A model generated the notes under the pieces. The model was not told the origin of the DNA and did not search any database. It was given only the letters and a program-made list of their open reading frames with translations. A DNA stretch of 64,000 bases from Channallabes apus (taxonomy: Eukaryota; Chordata; Actinopteri; Siluriformes; Clariidae): positions 9,025,579 through 9,089,578 of the forward strand of contig CM060115.1 in the NCBI GenBank assembly GCA_030522415.1, written 5' to 3'. A program made the position numbers and the translations under genes. The first letter of the stretch is position 1. Every line of letters begins with the position of its first letter. Below, piece by piece: positions 11,364 to 23,429 of the stretch.

Positions 11364-12173
11364 TACATACAGGAGGTACTAGTTTACAATTGTTAATGTT
11401 AATGTACTAATAGAATAAAACATTTTTCTTGAATATATGTTTCCTCGTTCTCCTGGATGAGTCCTACGCAAAGAGTTTCTACAATCATTTATGCACACTG
11501 ATTAAGGTCAAATCATACTCATACAGTACAATTCTGAACAGATGGGGTTTACATGGCATCAAATTCTCTTCAAATACATCATCAAGCGCCATTTGCTGAA
11601 GTATTAAAACACTGAAAGCTTTACAGCCCACGAATCTGCCCTTTCTGTCTTTATTGTTGTTCTCTCTGTCGCTTTCCTGCGGTCTCTCGCAGGCTGAATA
11701 AGCACACAGGAAACATTTGGCGGGGTGGGAACAGCTCTTACAAGCGCCTGCAAATTGCTTTTCCCTCGGCCTGAAAAGTATTAGCGACACTAGTGCAATT
11801 CGATTTATAACACAATATTTTTAGTGGTGAAGAACGAACTGCCACATGTTTTTGGGTGGTCGGAGCTCACCAAGTGTTATTAACACCACAAAGTTCACAA
11901 ACGTTTCTGCTTTTATGAGTCAAATTAAAAATACTCGCAATGTTCCTGTGCTGTCTCGTCCTCTTTACAGACTGCACTGTTCTGGAATCTTAGAATCAGG
12001 CTTAGTCCTCAGTTTCCAAGCCGATGGCACTCAGTAACCACGTTGGCTGACGCACACTGTCCGCGTATGGTGAGCAATTATCACCACAGCACAGCAGATT
12101 CATTTCCTCAAACGTGTTTCATAGAGAAAGAGTCTGGGAAAAACAATTAGTGTATGTATGTGTGTGTGTGTAT
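11364..12173. other. Intergenic, nothing recognised
   Basis: A 101-codon open frame on the - strand (11485-11790) has no recognisable domain and no splice context. I see nothing else. Confidence 0.45.
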
Positions 12174-12478
12174 TCATTCATTCATTCATCTTCTATACCG
12201 CTTTATCCTTCTATTCAGGGTCGCGGGAGACCTGGAGCCTATCCCAGGAGGCTTAGGGCACGGTACACCCTGGACAGGGTGCCAATCCATCGCAGGGCAC
12301 ACACACATACACACACTCACACACCCAATCACACACTACGGGCAATTTAGGAACGCCAATTAGCCTAACCTGCATATCTTTGGACTGTGGGAGGAAACCG
12401 GAGTACCCGGAGGAAACCCACCAAGCACGGGGAGAACATGCAAACTCCATGCACACAGAGACGGGAATCGAGCCTTAG
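12174..12478 (-). mobile_element. tRNA-derived SINE, tail type I, head truncated
   Basis: The + strand starts with (ATTC)n and cttctataccgctttatcc (tail), then the body, and stops just after gggaatcgagcc. The tRNA-like head is therefore missing, a normal 5' truncation or a later deletion. Confidence 0.88.
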
Positions 12479-12701
12479 GGATGTTCGCTATGCAGTATGG
12501 AAATAGAGTTTTTTTTTTCAAGGCTAACAAACAGCTATCTCAAATTATAACTTGTTTTTGCATCCATTCTATTTTAAAATCCACCTTTTTGAAAATTTAA
12601 ATACATTTTCCCAAGCTGGCCACACCTTATTACATTCAGTTACACCATAAGGTTCTATTCATATTTGTGTACATTACAGCAATTTAAAGTACACTACTGT
12701 A

Positions 12702-13422
12702 CTGTATATGGACAAAAGTATTTGACCAAATTTGTAATGACGTTGTATCTACATCAATATGGAGTTGGTCACCATTTTACATTACATTTAGGCATTTGGC
12801 AGACGCTCTTATCCAGAGCGACTTACATTTTTATCTCATTACACATCTGAGCAGTTGAGGGTTAAGGGCCTTGCTCAAGGGCCCAACAGTGGCAACTTGG
12901 TGGTTGTGGGATTTGAACCTGGGACCTTCTGAACCGTAGTCCAATGCCTTAACCACTGAGCTACCCCTGACCCACACCAGCTTTAACAGTTTCCACTCTT
13001 CTTGGAAAGCTGTCCACAAGACTTTGGAGTGGTATGGAATTCTGTGGTAATTCATGTCCATTCATTCATTCATTCATTCAGTACAGCATTTATGAGGTCA
13101 GGTACTGATGTTGGACAGGAAGGCCTGGCTCACAATCTCCGTTCATCCCAAAGGTGCTCGATGGGGGGTGAGTTCAGGGCTCTGTGTTCGGCCAGTCAAG
13201 TTCTTCCACACTGAACTCATCAAACCATGTCTTTATAATCCTTGCTTTATGCACTGGGGCACAGTCGTGTTGGAATAGAAAAGGGCCTTCCTCAAACTGG
13301 AAGCATAGCATTGTCCAAGATGTCTTGATAAGGTAAGGCATTAAGATGGGGATAAGGGGCCTGATTGAAACACCTGAATTCAATAATTAACAGGTTTGGC
13401 CAAATACTTTGTCCATATAATG
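12702..13422 (-). mobile_element. Non-autonomous Tc1-like element with a nested V-SINE
   Basis: TA-flanked terminal repeats tatatggacaaaagtatttg (left) and its near complement ccaaatactttgtccatata (right). On the - strand 13174-13383 keeps a piece of transposase around the second catalytic Asp (FLFQHDCAPVHKARIIKTW, then VEELDW), with the region before the catalytic Glu frameshifted. A V-SINE (12775-12974) and an (ATTC)n run sit inside. Confidence 0.88.
12775..12974 (-). mobile_element. V-SINE (tRNA-derived)
   Basis: On the - strand the head gggtagctcagtggttaagg with B box ggttcaaatcc is followed by the conserved V-SINE core, cttgagcaaggcccttaacc and taagtcgctctggataagag, and a short tail. 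A 5-base repeat CACCA flanks it (12770-12774 and 12975-12979). It inserted into the Tc1-like element. Confidence 0.9.
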
Positions 13423-16157
13423 TATGTCCTGAACCAAATCTAGCTTTGCGAAAGGTGTTAACAAAATAATTTTGAGTGAGATAGAAATGATCTTCCAGTA
13501 GATTCTTGGCCTAATGATGAAATAAATGATGATATACAAACACAAGCTTGCCACAGGTTTTACACCGGATGCCCTTCCCGATGCACTCCTCCTGGTTCTA
13601 GGGTTCCTTGGGCAAGCATTTAAAGCTACACCCCATACAACTCAGCCACTACATGCAGTACCGATCCGAAGCTGGTTAGAAAATAGGAGTATTATGACAG
13701 GAAAGACATCCGGAATGAAACCTGTGCCAGATCTTGGAGATCAAATGTTCTGATGCAGCAAACCCTTGGATAAAATGGCCAAAGCTTAGGATTGGTAAGA
13801 TTTCTTCCTTGTGTGGGTGTAAAAAAAAAAATCTCTAATTATTTCTTCAAAGGACTTCATACTAAATACGTTTCTATCAGGTCCATCAAAGCATTAATTC
13901 AAAGTGCATGTTTTGAAAACACCAAGTAAATCGGAAGGATCTGAAGGAAACTGCCTAAAGCGCTGACTGACGGCATCTCGCAACAGCGGCGAGGAGGAAA
14001 AAGCCTGGATCTGAAAACACAGAAACACAAAAACTCACTCTCGTCTTGTCTTTACAAGCTACATCCACTTAGAACTGTGTTTAGGGACAGAGCAGGTGTC
14101 AATGGCCTTCCTGTGCGGCCGCATCCGTGCAATCCGATATCTGAATCAACCGCCTTGCTTGCTGGAGCAGGTAGAAAGGAAACGGAAAAGGGAACTGAAT
14201 GACAGTGACAATAGGACACTTTAGAGGGGGACAATACTAACGTCCTTTCAGGACACAGGAGAGTGCTTGCTGTTTTTACAGGCCAGATGAGAAGACTGGA
14301 GTAGAAGAGAGAGCACATGGAGTACAATAGATGTATATGACAACATCCTTAAGACAACAAGTCTTTTCCAAATGAGCTTTACTAACATGTCGTTTTCACA
14401 GCTGTTTAGTCCCAATCCTCTGAGTTCTCATCACATTGTGTGCATATAGAAATGCTCTTACTTTCATTATTAAATAAAGCATGTTTTTTTAATGTTGATT
14501 TTGTATGATAACGTTTAAGCCATCTCTATACTCTAGTCTATCCAGTAATTTCCCAAATCTCCCTAGTTGTTTTCTTTGCTTGATGTTGATTAATAATTTG
14601 ACCATTTGGAAATGTAGAAGCTTACTGTACAACAGACATTTTCCCAAGTAAACCTATTTAAAAGGTATTTGTGAGAAATCTATAATACAAGGATTCTCTG
14701 ATTGGTTCTTTTCAGAATATCCTTAGAAGTTTGCATGAAGGAGATTCAACGTTTGAGTTGATATCTGAGAAAAAGTGTGGAATATGTCAGTATATTTATT
14801 TCTATGATGGTAGTTTGATGATGCATTGTTCTTGGAAGAGACATCAATCCTTCTTTTGACTGTGCAGAACAGATTCTGGACCAGCTGCTACAGGATGTCG
14901 ACATGCAAATTGACATTGCAATATTTACCTACAGAATCGAACAGTGCCTTTGCATGGCTTCTTCTTACTGTATATAACACTATAGAAGCATGTTTTTCTC
15001 TCAGGCTCAGCGCTGGATTCATCTGCAGACACTGTGAGACTACTGCAGTCTTAATAGACACTAATGAGTATTTAATGCCGTCTCTAAGTTACTTGCACAT
15101 GATAGATTATCATTATCCAGTTATCCACTCGCAGATTAGGAGTACGTGCATGGGATCACAAAACCTGTCTGTTCTTAACACTTCAGTGTGATGGAGAGCG
15201 TCAGATACAGGAGCCTTGCGGCAGACTTAGATAAACAGGGTTCTCTACTTATCTGGGCATAGCTCAGCCTAAGAGAGCCAAAAGTTTCCCACAATCCCAA
15301 AATTGATCAAAACTGAGGACATGGTTGCAGCCTGGCATGCTTCCCAGGACTGCACTGCTTACTATACAGTACATCACCTTGTCTGGCATATCAGGAGCAG
15401 ACAGGCATCTCTGCAGTGAATCTTGAAGATCGAACAGTTCCAAAGCAGTGCACAGCAACAGGATAACAAATATCGATGATACTGTATGTATCATTCATTT
15501 TTACCCTAGGTTGTTTTCAAGGTTCTGACATTTTCGTATCTCACTGATTCTGCTTTATTTCACTTTCTGTTATCAGACCCTCTTAGGTAGACAGATTAGT
15601 GCATTATTTCAGGCGAGTTCATAGACAAAATCTTTGGACAAAAAGCAGATTTGCTGCTATCAGTTTGGTCATGCTGACCTATAAATAGATATATATATTT
15701 ATATATACGTATTTGCTAATCTTTAGTAGATCCTTCTGACTGCTTTCCCAGAGCTGGTTTGTGTTTCCTAGCTTGTTAGTTTAGTAGCTGTCAGCACAAG
15801 CTTTACACGCTCTCGTCTCAGGGTGAGGGTGGACTTGGGGTCGGTTTCACACTTTGCCTTATGATGGCAGTTCAAGATTTGCGAGAGGTTCTGACTAATG
15901 AGTAATGGTTGAGAATAGAAATTGCAATATTACTAGACGGTTTGAAGGTTCATAACTGCTTTGTTGAATACTTCATTGTGTCAGCTTAGGTTTTCATCAT
16001 TAATATCATGACACACCTACTGTAGAAATAAAGCTGACATAATGAAACTACACTATACCTATAGTACACTACAAATAAATGTGAACAGCTAACATATGAA
16101 TAATTGAAAATCAGGACTTCAGGTACACTCTATTATTTCAGACGTTTCTTAAAATGG
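13423..16157. other. Intergenic, mostly unrecognised
   Basis: Contains a diverged repeat fragment at 13545-13665 (listed) and no gene I can support. The open frames at 14826-15191 and 15264-15494 show no domain. Confidence 0.45.
13545..13665 (+). repeat. Unclassified dispersed repeat fragment
   Basis: The words ccacaggttttacaccggat and gcccttcccgatgca match the repeat at 22195-22370. Family not identified. Confidence 0.55.
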
Positions 16158-16640
16158 CTAAGAATACATTGTGATGTTTGGTATCAAACTGAGACTCGTG
16201 AATGAAGGTGCAAAAATCATTTGCAGAAGACCTGAAGCACAGTATACAGTGATGAGACTCTTATCCACTATAGAACATTTGAACGGTGCAAAAGTATTAA
16301 AGCAGGCCATACATACATCCATGAATGATGATCTTAGTGTGCGGTGGCTCAGAGCCCACTGCCATCGTTCCCGTAAACATTCTGTAAGTGTTCCACCTGT
16401 TCTTTGAAAATCAACGGCTAGCATGTTGCCAATTTGTGGAAGAGATGCATCTGTCTGTTTGAACTGTACGCACAAGCATTCACCAACACCACATGCACAG
16501 TACAGGAACTCAGCTGGGAGTTATTGCTATTTCTCCATACAAACCATGTCCACATGTTTGGGCCTTTAAAAGAGATCCTGGGAGGCCAGTGTTTCAGACA
16601 TGAGGCAGGTAGTTCAAACATGGCTCCGGTGTACTGAGAA
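16158..16640 (+). mobile_element. Mariner-type transposase remnant
   Basis: One + frame (16434-16637) ends with HMFGPLKEILGGQCF preceded by VQELSWELL. These match the conserved mariner stretch (QELGWE-like, then the DYHxFGxLKxxLGGxxF-like region) near the third catalytic position, although the catalytic loop between them is lost. The 5' part is not readable as transposase. Limits are approximate. Related pieces are at 26648 and 60725. Confidence 0.65.
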
Positions 16641-16753
16641 AACTGTCTACCTTGCTACTGTCCTAGTATTAATGAAACACTGGGATAAGTGCATTAGTGT
16701 GGCTGGAGATTAGGGTATATATAGAAATAAAGAGAGTTTTTACCCTCATAACT

Positions 16754-17085
16754 CACTCATCTTCTATACCCCTTTATCCTGTATTCAGGGTCACGGGGGA
16801 CCTGGAGCCTATCCCAGGAGGCTTAGGGCATGAGGTGGGGTACACGCTGGACAGGATGCCAATCCAACGCAGGGCACACACACATACACTCACTCACACA
16901 CTCATTCACACACTACAAGCAATTTGGGAACACCAATTAGCCCAATCTGCATGTCTTTGGACTGTGTGAGGAAACGCACCAAACATGGGGATAACATGCA
17001 AACTCCATGCACACAGAGACGATAATCGAACCCGGACGCTGGAGGTGCAAGGCGACAGTGCTAACCGCTACACCACCTTGCCGCC
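16754..17085 (-). mobile_element. Full-length tRNA-derived SINE, tail type I
   Basis: Complete on the - strand from ggcggcaaggtggtgtagcg to the type I tail. An 11-of-12 direct repeat flanks it (16742-16753 and 17086-17097). Only a single B box is present (gttcgattat), unlike the duplicated-box copies. Confidence 0.92.
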
Positions 17086-17869
17086 ACCGTCATAACTGTG
17101 TTCTGTCATTCTGCACAATTAAAAGTCCCAGTTTGACTTGAACGGCAAGTGCAAAGTATGTAAATAAAATATTTGAAAGTTTTTACCAATACATTTTCAG
17201 ACAGTTCACACAGAATCAGTAACCCTTCCACAAACATTCCCAAGTAGAACACTTTTAACAATCTAATCCCATCCAAGAGAATTCATACTGTAGCGGGGAT
17301 CTTTTCCGAAAAGTAGTCTGCTTTTGAGAACAGTGTTATTAGAACCCTGCAGGAATGTTCTTTCTGGCGTGGTAGAGCCTGCTAAAATGCTGAATGTTCT
17401 CATAAAGTTCTTGCTATTGTGAAGGATCTACTTCGTTAAAATCACATTTATAATAAGGAATTTCAGGAAAACATTTCCATAGCCCTTCACGATGCCCTTT
17501 ATGATGACATACAGATTACATGCTACTTCTCTACATATATTTTCCTCACCCTATAATTTGGGTTTCCATCAGTCTATGAAAATTGTTACTGAAACAGATC
17601 GGCAGTATCAGACGCATTAGAGAGAACAGGTTTTCTTCTCGACTGCATGTTTAGAACGTTCCTCCGCACAGGAGTCTAAACAACATAACGGCTCGCGTAC
17701 GAAGTGGCCGGTTTGAGACAAAACAACCCGAGCCACCAAAGTCAACAAAGCGGAGCGGACGGGACCGAGTTTACTTCTTCAACCTCGCCGGTGAGATTAT
17801 GAGTCGTAAACAAAAATCCCTGCACCAGATGCACACTCCAAACAAAAGAGGGTGAGAGGAGGAGGGGTG

Positions 17870-17882
17870 GGGTCAAAGGTCA
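17870..17882 (+). promoter_or_regulatory. DR1-type nuclear receptor half-site pair
   Basis: The sequence gggtcaaaggtca fits a direct repeat spaced by one base (AGGTCA-A-AGGTCA), the kind bound by HNF4 or RXR/PPAR dimers. The surrounding 17650-17890 is GC-rich and gene-free. A single 13-base match in 64 kb may be chance. Confidence 0.3.
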
Positions 17883-18057
17883 GGAAGAGGTAAAAAAAAA
17901 AAAAATTGTGAAGAGAGTTGAGAAGATCCAGGAGAAGACCTACCACAGTAAGACCTGCTGACCTAAGTGTGTTAGTAACAGTTCACCCCTGAAATGGAAA
18001 CAGGTCCAAACATGCAGGAGCACAACTGGTTGTATACAAGAGCCAGAAGCATGAAGG

Positions 18058-18060
<3 letters not shown>

Positions 18061-18090
<30 letters not shown>
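18061..18090. repeat. (AG)n microsatellite
   Basis: About 15 AG units. Confidence 0.95.
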
Positions 18091-18091
<1 letters not shown>

Positions 18092-18313
18092 CCAAACATA
18101 TGTAGGATATCAAAACATTTGCATTTGATAGCCACAACCAGAAAGTTTATTCAAATTCATTAATTAATTTTCAGTAACTGCTTTATCCAGTTTAGCATCA
18201 CAATGGATTTGGAGTCTTCCAAATAGAACCTGGAGTAAACCAATTAAGCTTGAGAAGCATACAAATACAACATGCATGCAAAACACAATTTGGCCAATAA
18301 AATGCATGAATTA

Positions 18314-18908
18314 TGCCTCTTTTCCACTGCATAGTGCGGCACAGCACGGTTCAGTACAGCTCACTTCGGTTCGGCGCAGTTTGGCTCGGTTTGCGCTTCC
18401 ACTGCAGTTTAGTAACGCTTTAGAGTGGGCGGGATTATTCACGTGTCGTTATAGTTGCGGCGCCTCTACTGCCGTGACGTCATCGTAAACGCGCCACAAA
18501 CAAACACACAACAATGGAGCATATCGACGGCATGGTGTTCTTCATTCTCGGCATGTTGATGTTTTTAACAGCGAGCCGAAGGAGTTTGTTTCAAAAGAGG
18601 CTGATGGCAGCCAAAGAAAATTTTTGGTTAATACTAAAAGGTGCGTCCGGTCCTTCTCTGGCTGTTCTAAATATAGCGGTTCTGTTGTGTCTCGTGTCGC
18701 AAGTTCAGTGACGCAGTAATGACTTTTTTCTCCGGCCAATCAGTGACCAGCAGAGTTTACACGTCACGTTTTGGTAACGGTTCGGAACCTCGGCTGAGGT
18801 GGTATTAAAAAAAGGACCAGGTACCAGGTACTGTTCCCAGTGGAAAACCCCCCAAAAGTGAGCTGAACTGAACCGTGTCGTGCCGTACTATGCAGTGGAA
18901 AAGCGCCA
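18314..18908. mobile_element. PIF/Harbinger-type non-autonomous element
   Basis: The imperfect terminal inverted repeats pair tgcctcttttccactgcata with the complement of tatgcagtggaaaagcgcca. Both flanks carry TTA, the Harbinger target-site type (18311-18313 and 18909-18911). The interior has a GC box and CRE (gtgacgtcat, 18474-18483) followed by a 65-codon frame (18514-18711) with a hydrophobic stretch; I recognise no transposase in it. Confidence 0.85.
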
Positions 18909-19333
18909 TTAGATCCAGGATTAGCTAAAAATGTCCATTTACACCTAATATTGATTAATAGCTCTACTTTATTACCTATCTATCTGTAAATATTTTTGAA
19001 TTCCTTAAGCCTTGATTATATAGTTAATTATATAAATAATTAAAAAAAACAGATTTCTACAATATTTTTAATGGAGAGTAAGTTGGCGTGACCCCATGAT
19101 CCCAGGCAAAGACGCTCAAGAGCTATGTTGTGGCCCTCCAGTTAGAAGTCTCTACTAATGGAGCAAACATTGTCTGGACATCAATGAGCTGCTTGATGAA
19201 GGTCTGTTAAAAGCTGCTCTAAGCTTAACAAGAGGCTCCTCAAAGCAGGAAGCGGAGGACCAAATGGTGCTTGTTTCAGGCCAGGAAATTCAGCCCACTT
19301 CCTACCCTGAAGGTGTCGTCAATCTTCAATTAG

Positions 19334-19338
<5 letters not shown>

Positions 19339-19412
<74 letters not shown>
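19339..19412. repeat. (GT)37 microsatellite
   Basis: The longest uninterrupted dinucleotide run in the window, followed by a short (GA)n. Confidence 0.97.
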
Positions 19413-19418
<6 letters not shown>

Positions 19419-19624
19419 GAGACTAAATGTGTCCATGTGTTAGCATGGGTTCCCAGAAACTCACCATGGATTTGGAAATGTGGTTAAATATCAAACTTCA
19501 TTACAGTGGATAATATTAATCTTTTAAAAAAGGGTATAATTAAATTTTCTTAAGATGAACTGGAAATATTCCGTTCTTCAGTAATATCACAATGCATCTG
19601 AAATTCTATTCAATTATAACCTGG

Positions 19625-19676
19625 AGATTAGACTAGATTAGATTGGATTAGATTAGATTAGATTAGATTAGATTAA
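19625..19676. repeat. (GATTA)n pentanucleotide repeat
   Basis: About ten units of agatt(a), the first few imperfect. Confidence 0.9.
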
Positions 19677-19867
19677 ACTTTATTGTCATTGTGTATTCTT
19701 CCAATTAAATTATTGAGCTGGAACTCACTCGAGCAATGTCTGGGATGCCCGGAGCCTTATTCCAGCTATAGACCATTGCATCTCCTAATTCTTTCTTGTG
19801 CATTTAATAAGACAAAAAAAAATAGAAGAGTTAATAATAATAGAAGAAAATAGAAGTTGCATGTTTA

Positions 19868-20040
19868 AATGGTTATCCATCAAGGGATCGCGACAGCAGA
19901 CCATCCGATCCGCACACAACCAAATGCCATTCCTGACACAAACCTTTCATTTTTCTAAGTGGGCTAGGGACTGGGTAGTACAGTGTGTGGCAACCACCGA
20001 CGCGGGCCTCGAACCCAGATTTTCAGATGCCTTTGTTTTG
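19868..20040 (+). repeat. Unclassified dispersed repeat
   Basis: The words ccatccgatccgcacacaac and cattcctgacacaa match the repeat at 22195-22370. Probably a tRNA-unrelated fish repeat; family not identified. Confidence 0.6.
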
Positions 20041-21248
20041 CTTGTACATGCACACTGGTCCAATCTGAGTGTCTATACATAATTGAAAAATCTCTGCACT
20101 TTTACTTTAACATGAGAAATATATGCCTCTCATACATATATATATGAATAGTGCAAGAGTATGCAAAAGTGGATGATATTATAGTGTCAAGTAAAAATGT
20201 ACTTGATTTATCCTGTCTAAAAGTCCATACATCACTCACAGGAAGTTTTATCAACACGGTTTACTGCTTGTCACTTATATCACTGCAGCCATGCATTTTT
20301 TCGTCTAACAAGGTGGTCTGGCACTTCTGCTGCCATTTTCCTCGCCATTGTTCTCATAGAGCCATGGCTGCTTGGTACCACGTGTGGATTTTCTCACCTG
20401 CTGTTTACGGGTTTCTGAATGTAGACCTCAAGATTTACAGGATGTCAGGTCTCCCAGGGGAATCCCAGACATACGTGGCGTCAAGCTCACTCCATCCGAG
20501 CTAAAATTTACATGGTGACCTGGAGGAAGTCTGAGATTTTCAGCCCCTGGGGTTCTGTGTAAGGGTCAGTAGTATCAGGGTCAAAGGTTTCTGCTTACAG
20601 ATGTGTAACGCAGATCAGCACCACTAGATCACAAAATAGAGACAAGACAATTCGACATGGATGTTATAGAGCTGATGTGTAAAGCAGATTTTTTTTTTAA
20701 GGGGGGGGAGGCTGTTATGGTTTACAGAGTTCATAAATAGGTTTAGCATCTAAGTCTCTGGACGTAAAGAGATGTGTTTAGCCACCGTTACATCTAACTA
20801 CATCATAAACTTGATGTGCGTGCACGCCTGTCAAAGTGACAAGACAGAGAATGAGAAACAGGTGGGGAAAGCGAGCTGACCCCGTCTCTGTTTGCGGGTT
20901 GGCATGCTGATCTATCTTTACAGTGGGATGAAAGAGGGGGAGGAAAGAGGCGGGGATGGTGTTCCAGCTCTTTTTGAAATGGTTCTCATCCCAATGCGTT
21001 TATAAGTTCAAGAACGACATTTTTAAAAAATTTGACGGACAATCCAAGATTTCATTCATCACATGGAGGAGTAAGGCCTTTGTATTCAGTTGTACAGATG
21101 TTTGCATCAGGTGGTCATATGATCACCCTCCATTCACAACATGGCATCTGGGGCAAAAAATAAATAGATTAAAGGATAATGAAATGTTTTTAAATGTGTA
21201 TTATGTGTTATACCACAAGACATTCAGATTCAATCTAGTGATAGTGAT
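20041..21248. other. Intergenic, nothing recognised
   Basis: The open frames at 20151-20504 and 20956-21369 show no domain; the end of the second is SINE sequence. Confidence 0.45.
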
Positions 21249-21477
21249 CATGGAGGCCAGTGGTGACTATTGTATTTATACCCATTTTTACCACCATGGT
21301 AGGACCTCTGGTCAACATTCACACACTCATTCACACACTACGAGCAATTTGGTAAGACTAATTAGCTAAACCTGCATGTCTTTGGAAAACCGGAGAACCT
21401 GGAGTAAACCCACCAAGCACGAGGAGAACATGCAAACTCCATGCACACAGGCCCTGGAGGTGCAAGACCACAGTGCT
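21249..21477 (-). mobile_element. tRNA-derived SINE, tail type II, head shortened
   Basis: On the - strand: B-box side agcactgtggtcttgcacc, body, and the type II tail (+ strand catggaggccagtggtgac). It is joined head-to-side with the + strand type I tail that follows. Confidence 0.82.
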
Positions 21478-21590
21478 CTGTGACTGTGCCATACGATGGA
21501 CTGGCACCCTGTCCAGCGGGGATCCTGCCTCGTGCCCTGTTATAGACTCTAGGCCCCCTGTGACGCTATATACAGGTTAAAGCAGTATAG
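21478..21590 (+). mobile_element. SINE tail fragment, type I
   Basis: Only the type I 3' tail is present (cgatggactggcaccctgtcc to ggttaaagcagtatag), abutting the opposite-strand type II copy. Confidence 0.8.
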
Positions 21591-22194
21591 TGATACAGTG
21601 CAGAGTCATTGATATGTACACTAATACTGTATCTATGTGCATATAACGTCACTGACTTGTATCCAGACAGGACGCAAATTAACAGTTGACTGCTAAGTCT
21701 GGTGTGAAAAAAAAAGTTGAAAATCCGACCTGTAATTTTCTAAAAGGAGGATCTAAAGGGAGGATTTCTAATCACAGAGGAGCACCTTGAAAATAGTAAA
21801 CAACCTCATAAAGCCATGGAAATGTAATTATTATTTTGTAATAATGAATCGATCTGTCAAAATGGCTGTCAAAATGTATGTGATGCTTGTAGACAAAATC
21901 ACTCACACGCCATGTGTAAACCGTGAATATCTTTAAATGACGAATAAAAAGAACTTTATTGGACAAAACACAATTGTCTAAATGAATCAGTGAATATTTA
22001 CACTGAAGTCTAATATAGCACCTCTTCAGTGATACCGTGACGTGTTAGAAAATGCCACAAGTTTATTTTCTTTATTAAGTTCAGCCATCATTCGTCACTT
22101 ATACATTACTGCACTGTGAAATTCTGTATTCTACGCATATAGAGCACAGCCAATAATTAAGCCATAATAAGTTGTTGTAAGTCTTTTAGCTGCT
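21591..22194. other. Intergenic, nothing recognised
   Basis: AT-rich sequence without a gene or a family I recognise. Confidence 0.45.
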
Positions 22195-22370
22195 CAAGTC
22201 GAGTGGTCGCCACAGTGGAACATCCGATCCGCACACAACTTGGCACAAGTTTTACACCGGATGCACTTCCTGACTGCAACCCTCCCATTTTATCCGAGCA
22301 GGGATCCAGCACTGCAGTTGAACCCAGGCAGACGAGAGACTACCACTGAACCACTAATGCCCGATAAGCC
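22195..22370 (+). repeat. Unclassified dispersed repeat, best copy
   Basis: Contains gagtggtcgccacagtggaa, catccgatccgcacacaac, ttttacaccggatgcacttc and a region resembling a - strand tRNA B box (gttgaacccaggcag). Diverged partial copies lie at 13545 and 19868, so it is a dispersed repeat and possibly a SINE. Confidence 0.6.
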
Positions 22371-22879
22371 ATATTAAGTAACTCTAGTGTAAGAACCCAT
22401 CGTTGATGAGAAAAGAGTTTGTAGAAATAGTTAAAAGATTATCAGCTTTAGTGATATCATTATTTCAGGTTGAAGCCCACGTACATGTCTGCCTGTCTTT
22501 CTAACTTAAAGTCTAACTTATTAATAAGAGGAAATTAAATGTTGTAAGGTTGAGCATCTTAAACCTTGTGTATGCTAAGTTGTACTTCTTTTAACGTCAG
22601 CCAAATACACACCCTGTTCGGTAATTCGAGAGTGAATCACAGGTGAGAAATCGAAAAAGTAGATCGGATAAAGATTACGTTTTGTCTTAAAACGACTCCA
22701 GCGTGTTAAAATTCACTTATACAGTACCACTTCAGTGCTGTTATTTCAGTGGAAAATAACAGTGTTTATAACTATAACGTTTAGCTTTTCTAATTAATAT
22801 CTATTGATGCAGGTCTACATTTGTCTACATTGAGCAAGTAGCTTATCAGTAGCATATTTTAAAGTACGTTCTTAAATCT

Positions 22880-23165
22880 GGCACATAACTGTTCAACTGT
22901 AACATCGCTTTTACTCAACATTTTGATTCGAACTTCAGGCAGATATCTACAAAAGTTGAATTCAATTCTGCCGGTCGATTTCAGATGCATGGGCTTGAGC
23001 GGTGTCAAAACTTCCAAGAACAAAAAACTGCTCATAACTTCACTTCTACTCAACATTTCGATTTCATTCATGGCACAGGTTGAACTTTAGGCAAATACCT
23101 AAGGACCTGAGAAGTTTCATTAAATTCCGTCCAGCCGGTTTTGCGTGATGCTGTGACAAAGTCTG
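22880..23165. repeat. Two diverged copies of one unit
   Basis: The words ctactcaacatttcgatt, gaactttaggcaaatacct and aattccgtccagccgg at 23045-23140 recur in altered form at 22908-22985 (ttactcaacattttgattcg, aacttcaggcagatatct, aattctgccggtcga). The second copy ends in a (CAGACATA)n run. Origin unknown. Confidence 0.65.
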
Positions 23166-23429
23166 GCTGGACAGACATACAGACATACAGACAGAGATTT
23201 TTTTCTGAGACTGGTTTCTGCTCCTCCAATGTATGAAACACAAATATATCATTAAAAGAGCGAGTTCTGACCAATGTGCAGACCAAACTTTTCTTTTGTT
23301 TATATAAGTATGAATAAACAGAATCATATGTAGTGACTTTTTTTCTGTCAGCCTCAGTGTGTGGTAACTACTGACAAACAGCATTACATCATTAGCTTAT
23401 GTTCAGCTTAAGTGAGTTTGTGGTTTGAA

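Larger units (their letters stand above)
17098..18310. other. Intergenic, with a nuclear-receptor-like site and (AG)n
   Basis: No gene seen. 17650-17890 is relatively CpG-rich for this window. (AG)15 lies at 18061-18090. Confidence 0.45.
18912..19867. other. Intergenic with two simple repeats
   Basis: No gene seen. (GT)n at 19339-19412 and (GATTA)n at 19625-19676. The latter is followed by actttattgtcattgtg, a phrase often seen at the 3' end of fish retroelements. Confidence 0.5.

Noticed and set aside
13063..13082. CRISPR-like regular repeats (for example (ATTC)n and (GT)n arrays)
   Set aside because: These are eukaryotic microsatellites without unique spacers.
18514..18711. 65-codon frame with hydrophobic stretch (MEHIDGMVFFILGMLMFL)
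   Set aside because: It lies wholly inside the Harbinger-type element and matches no family I know. It may be a remnant of the parent element's protein, but I cannot support a gene.
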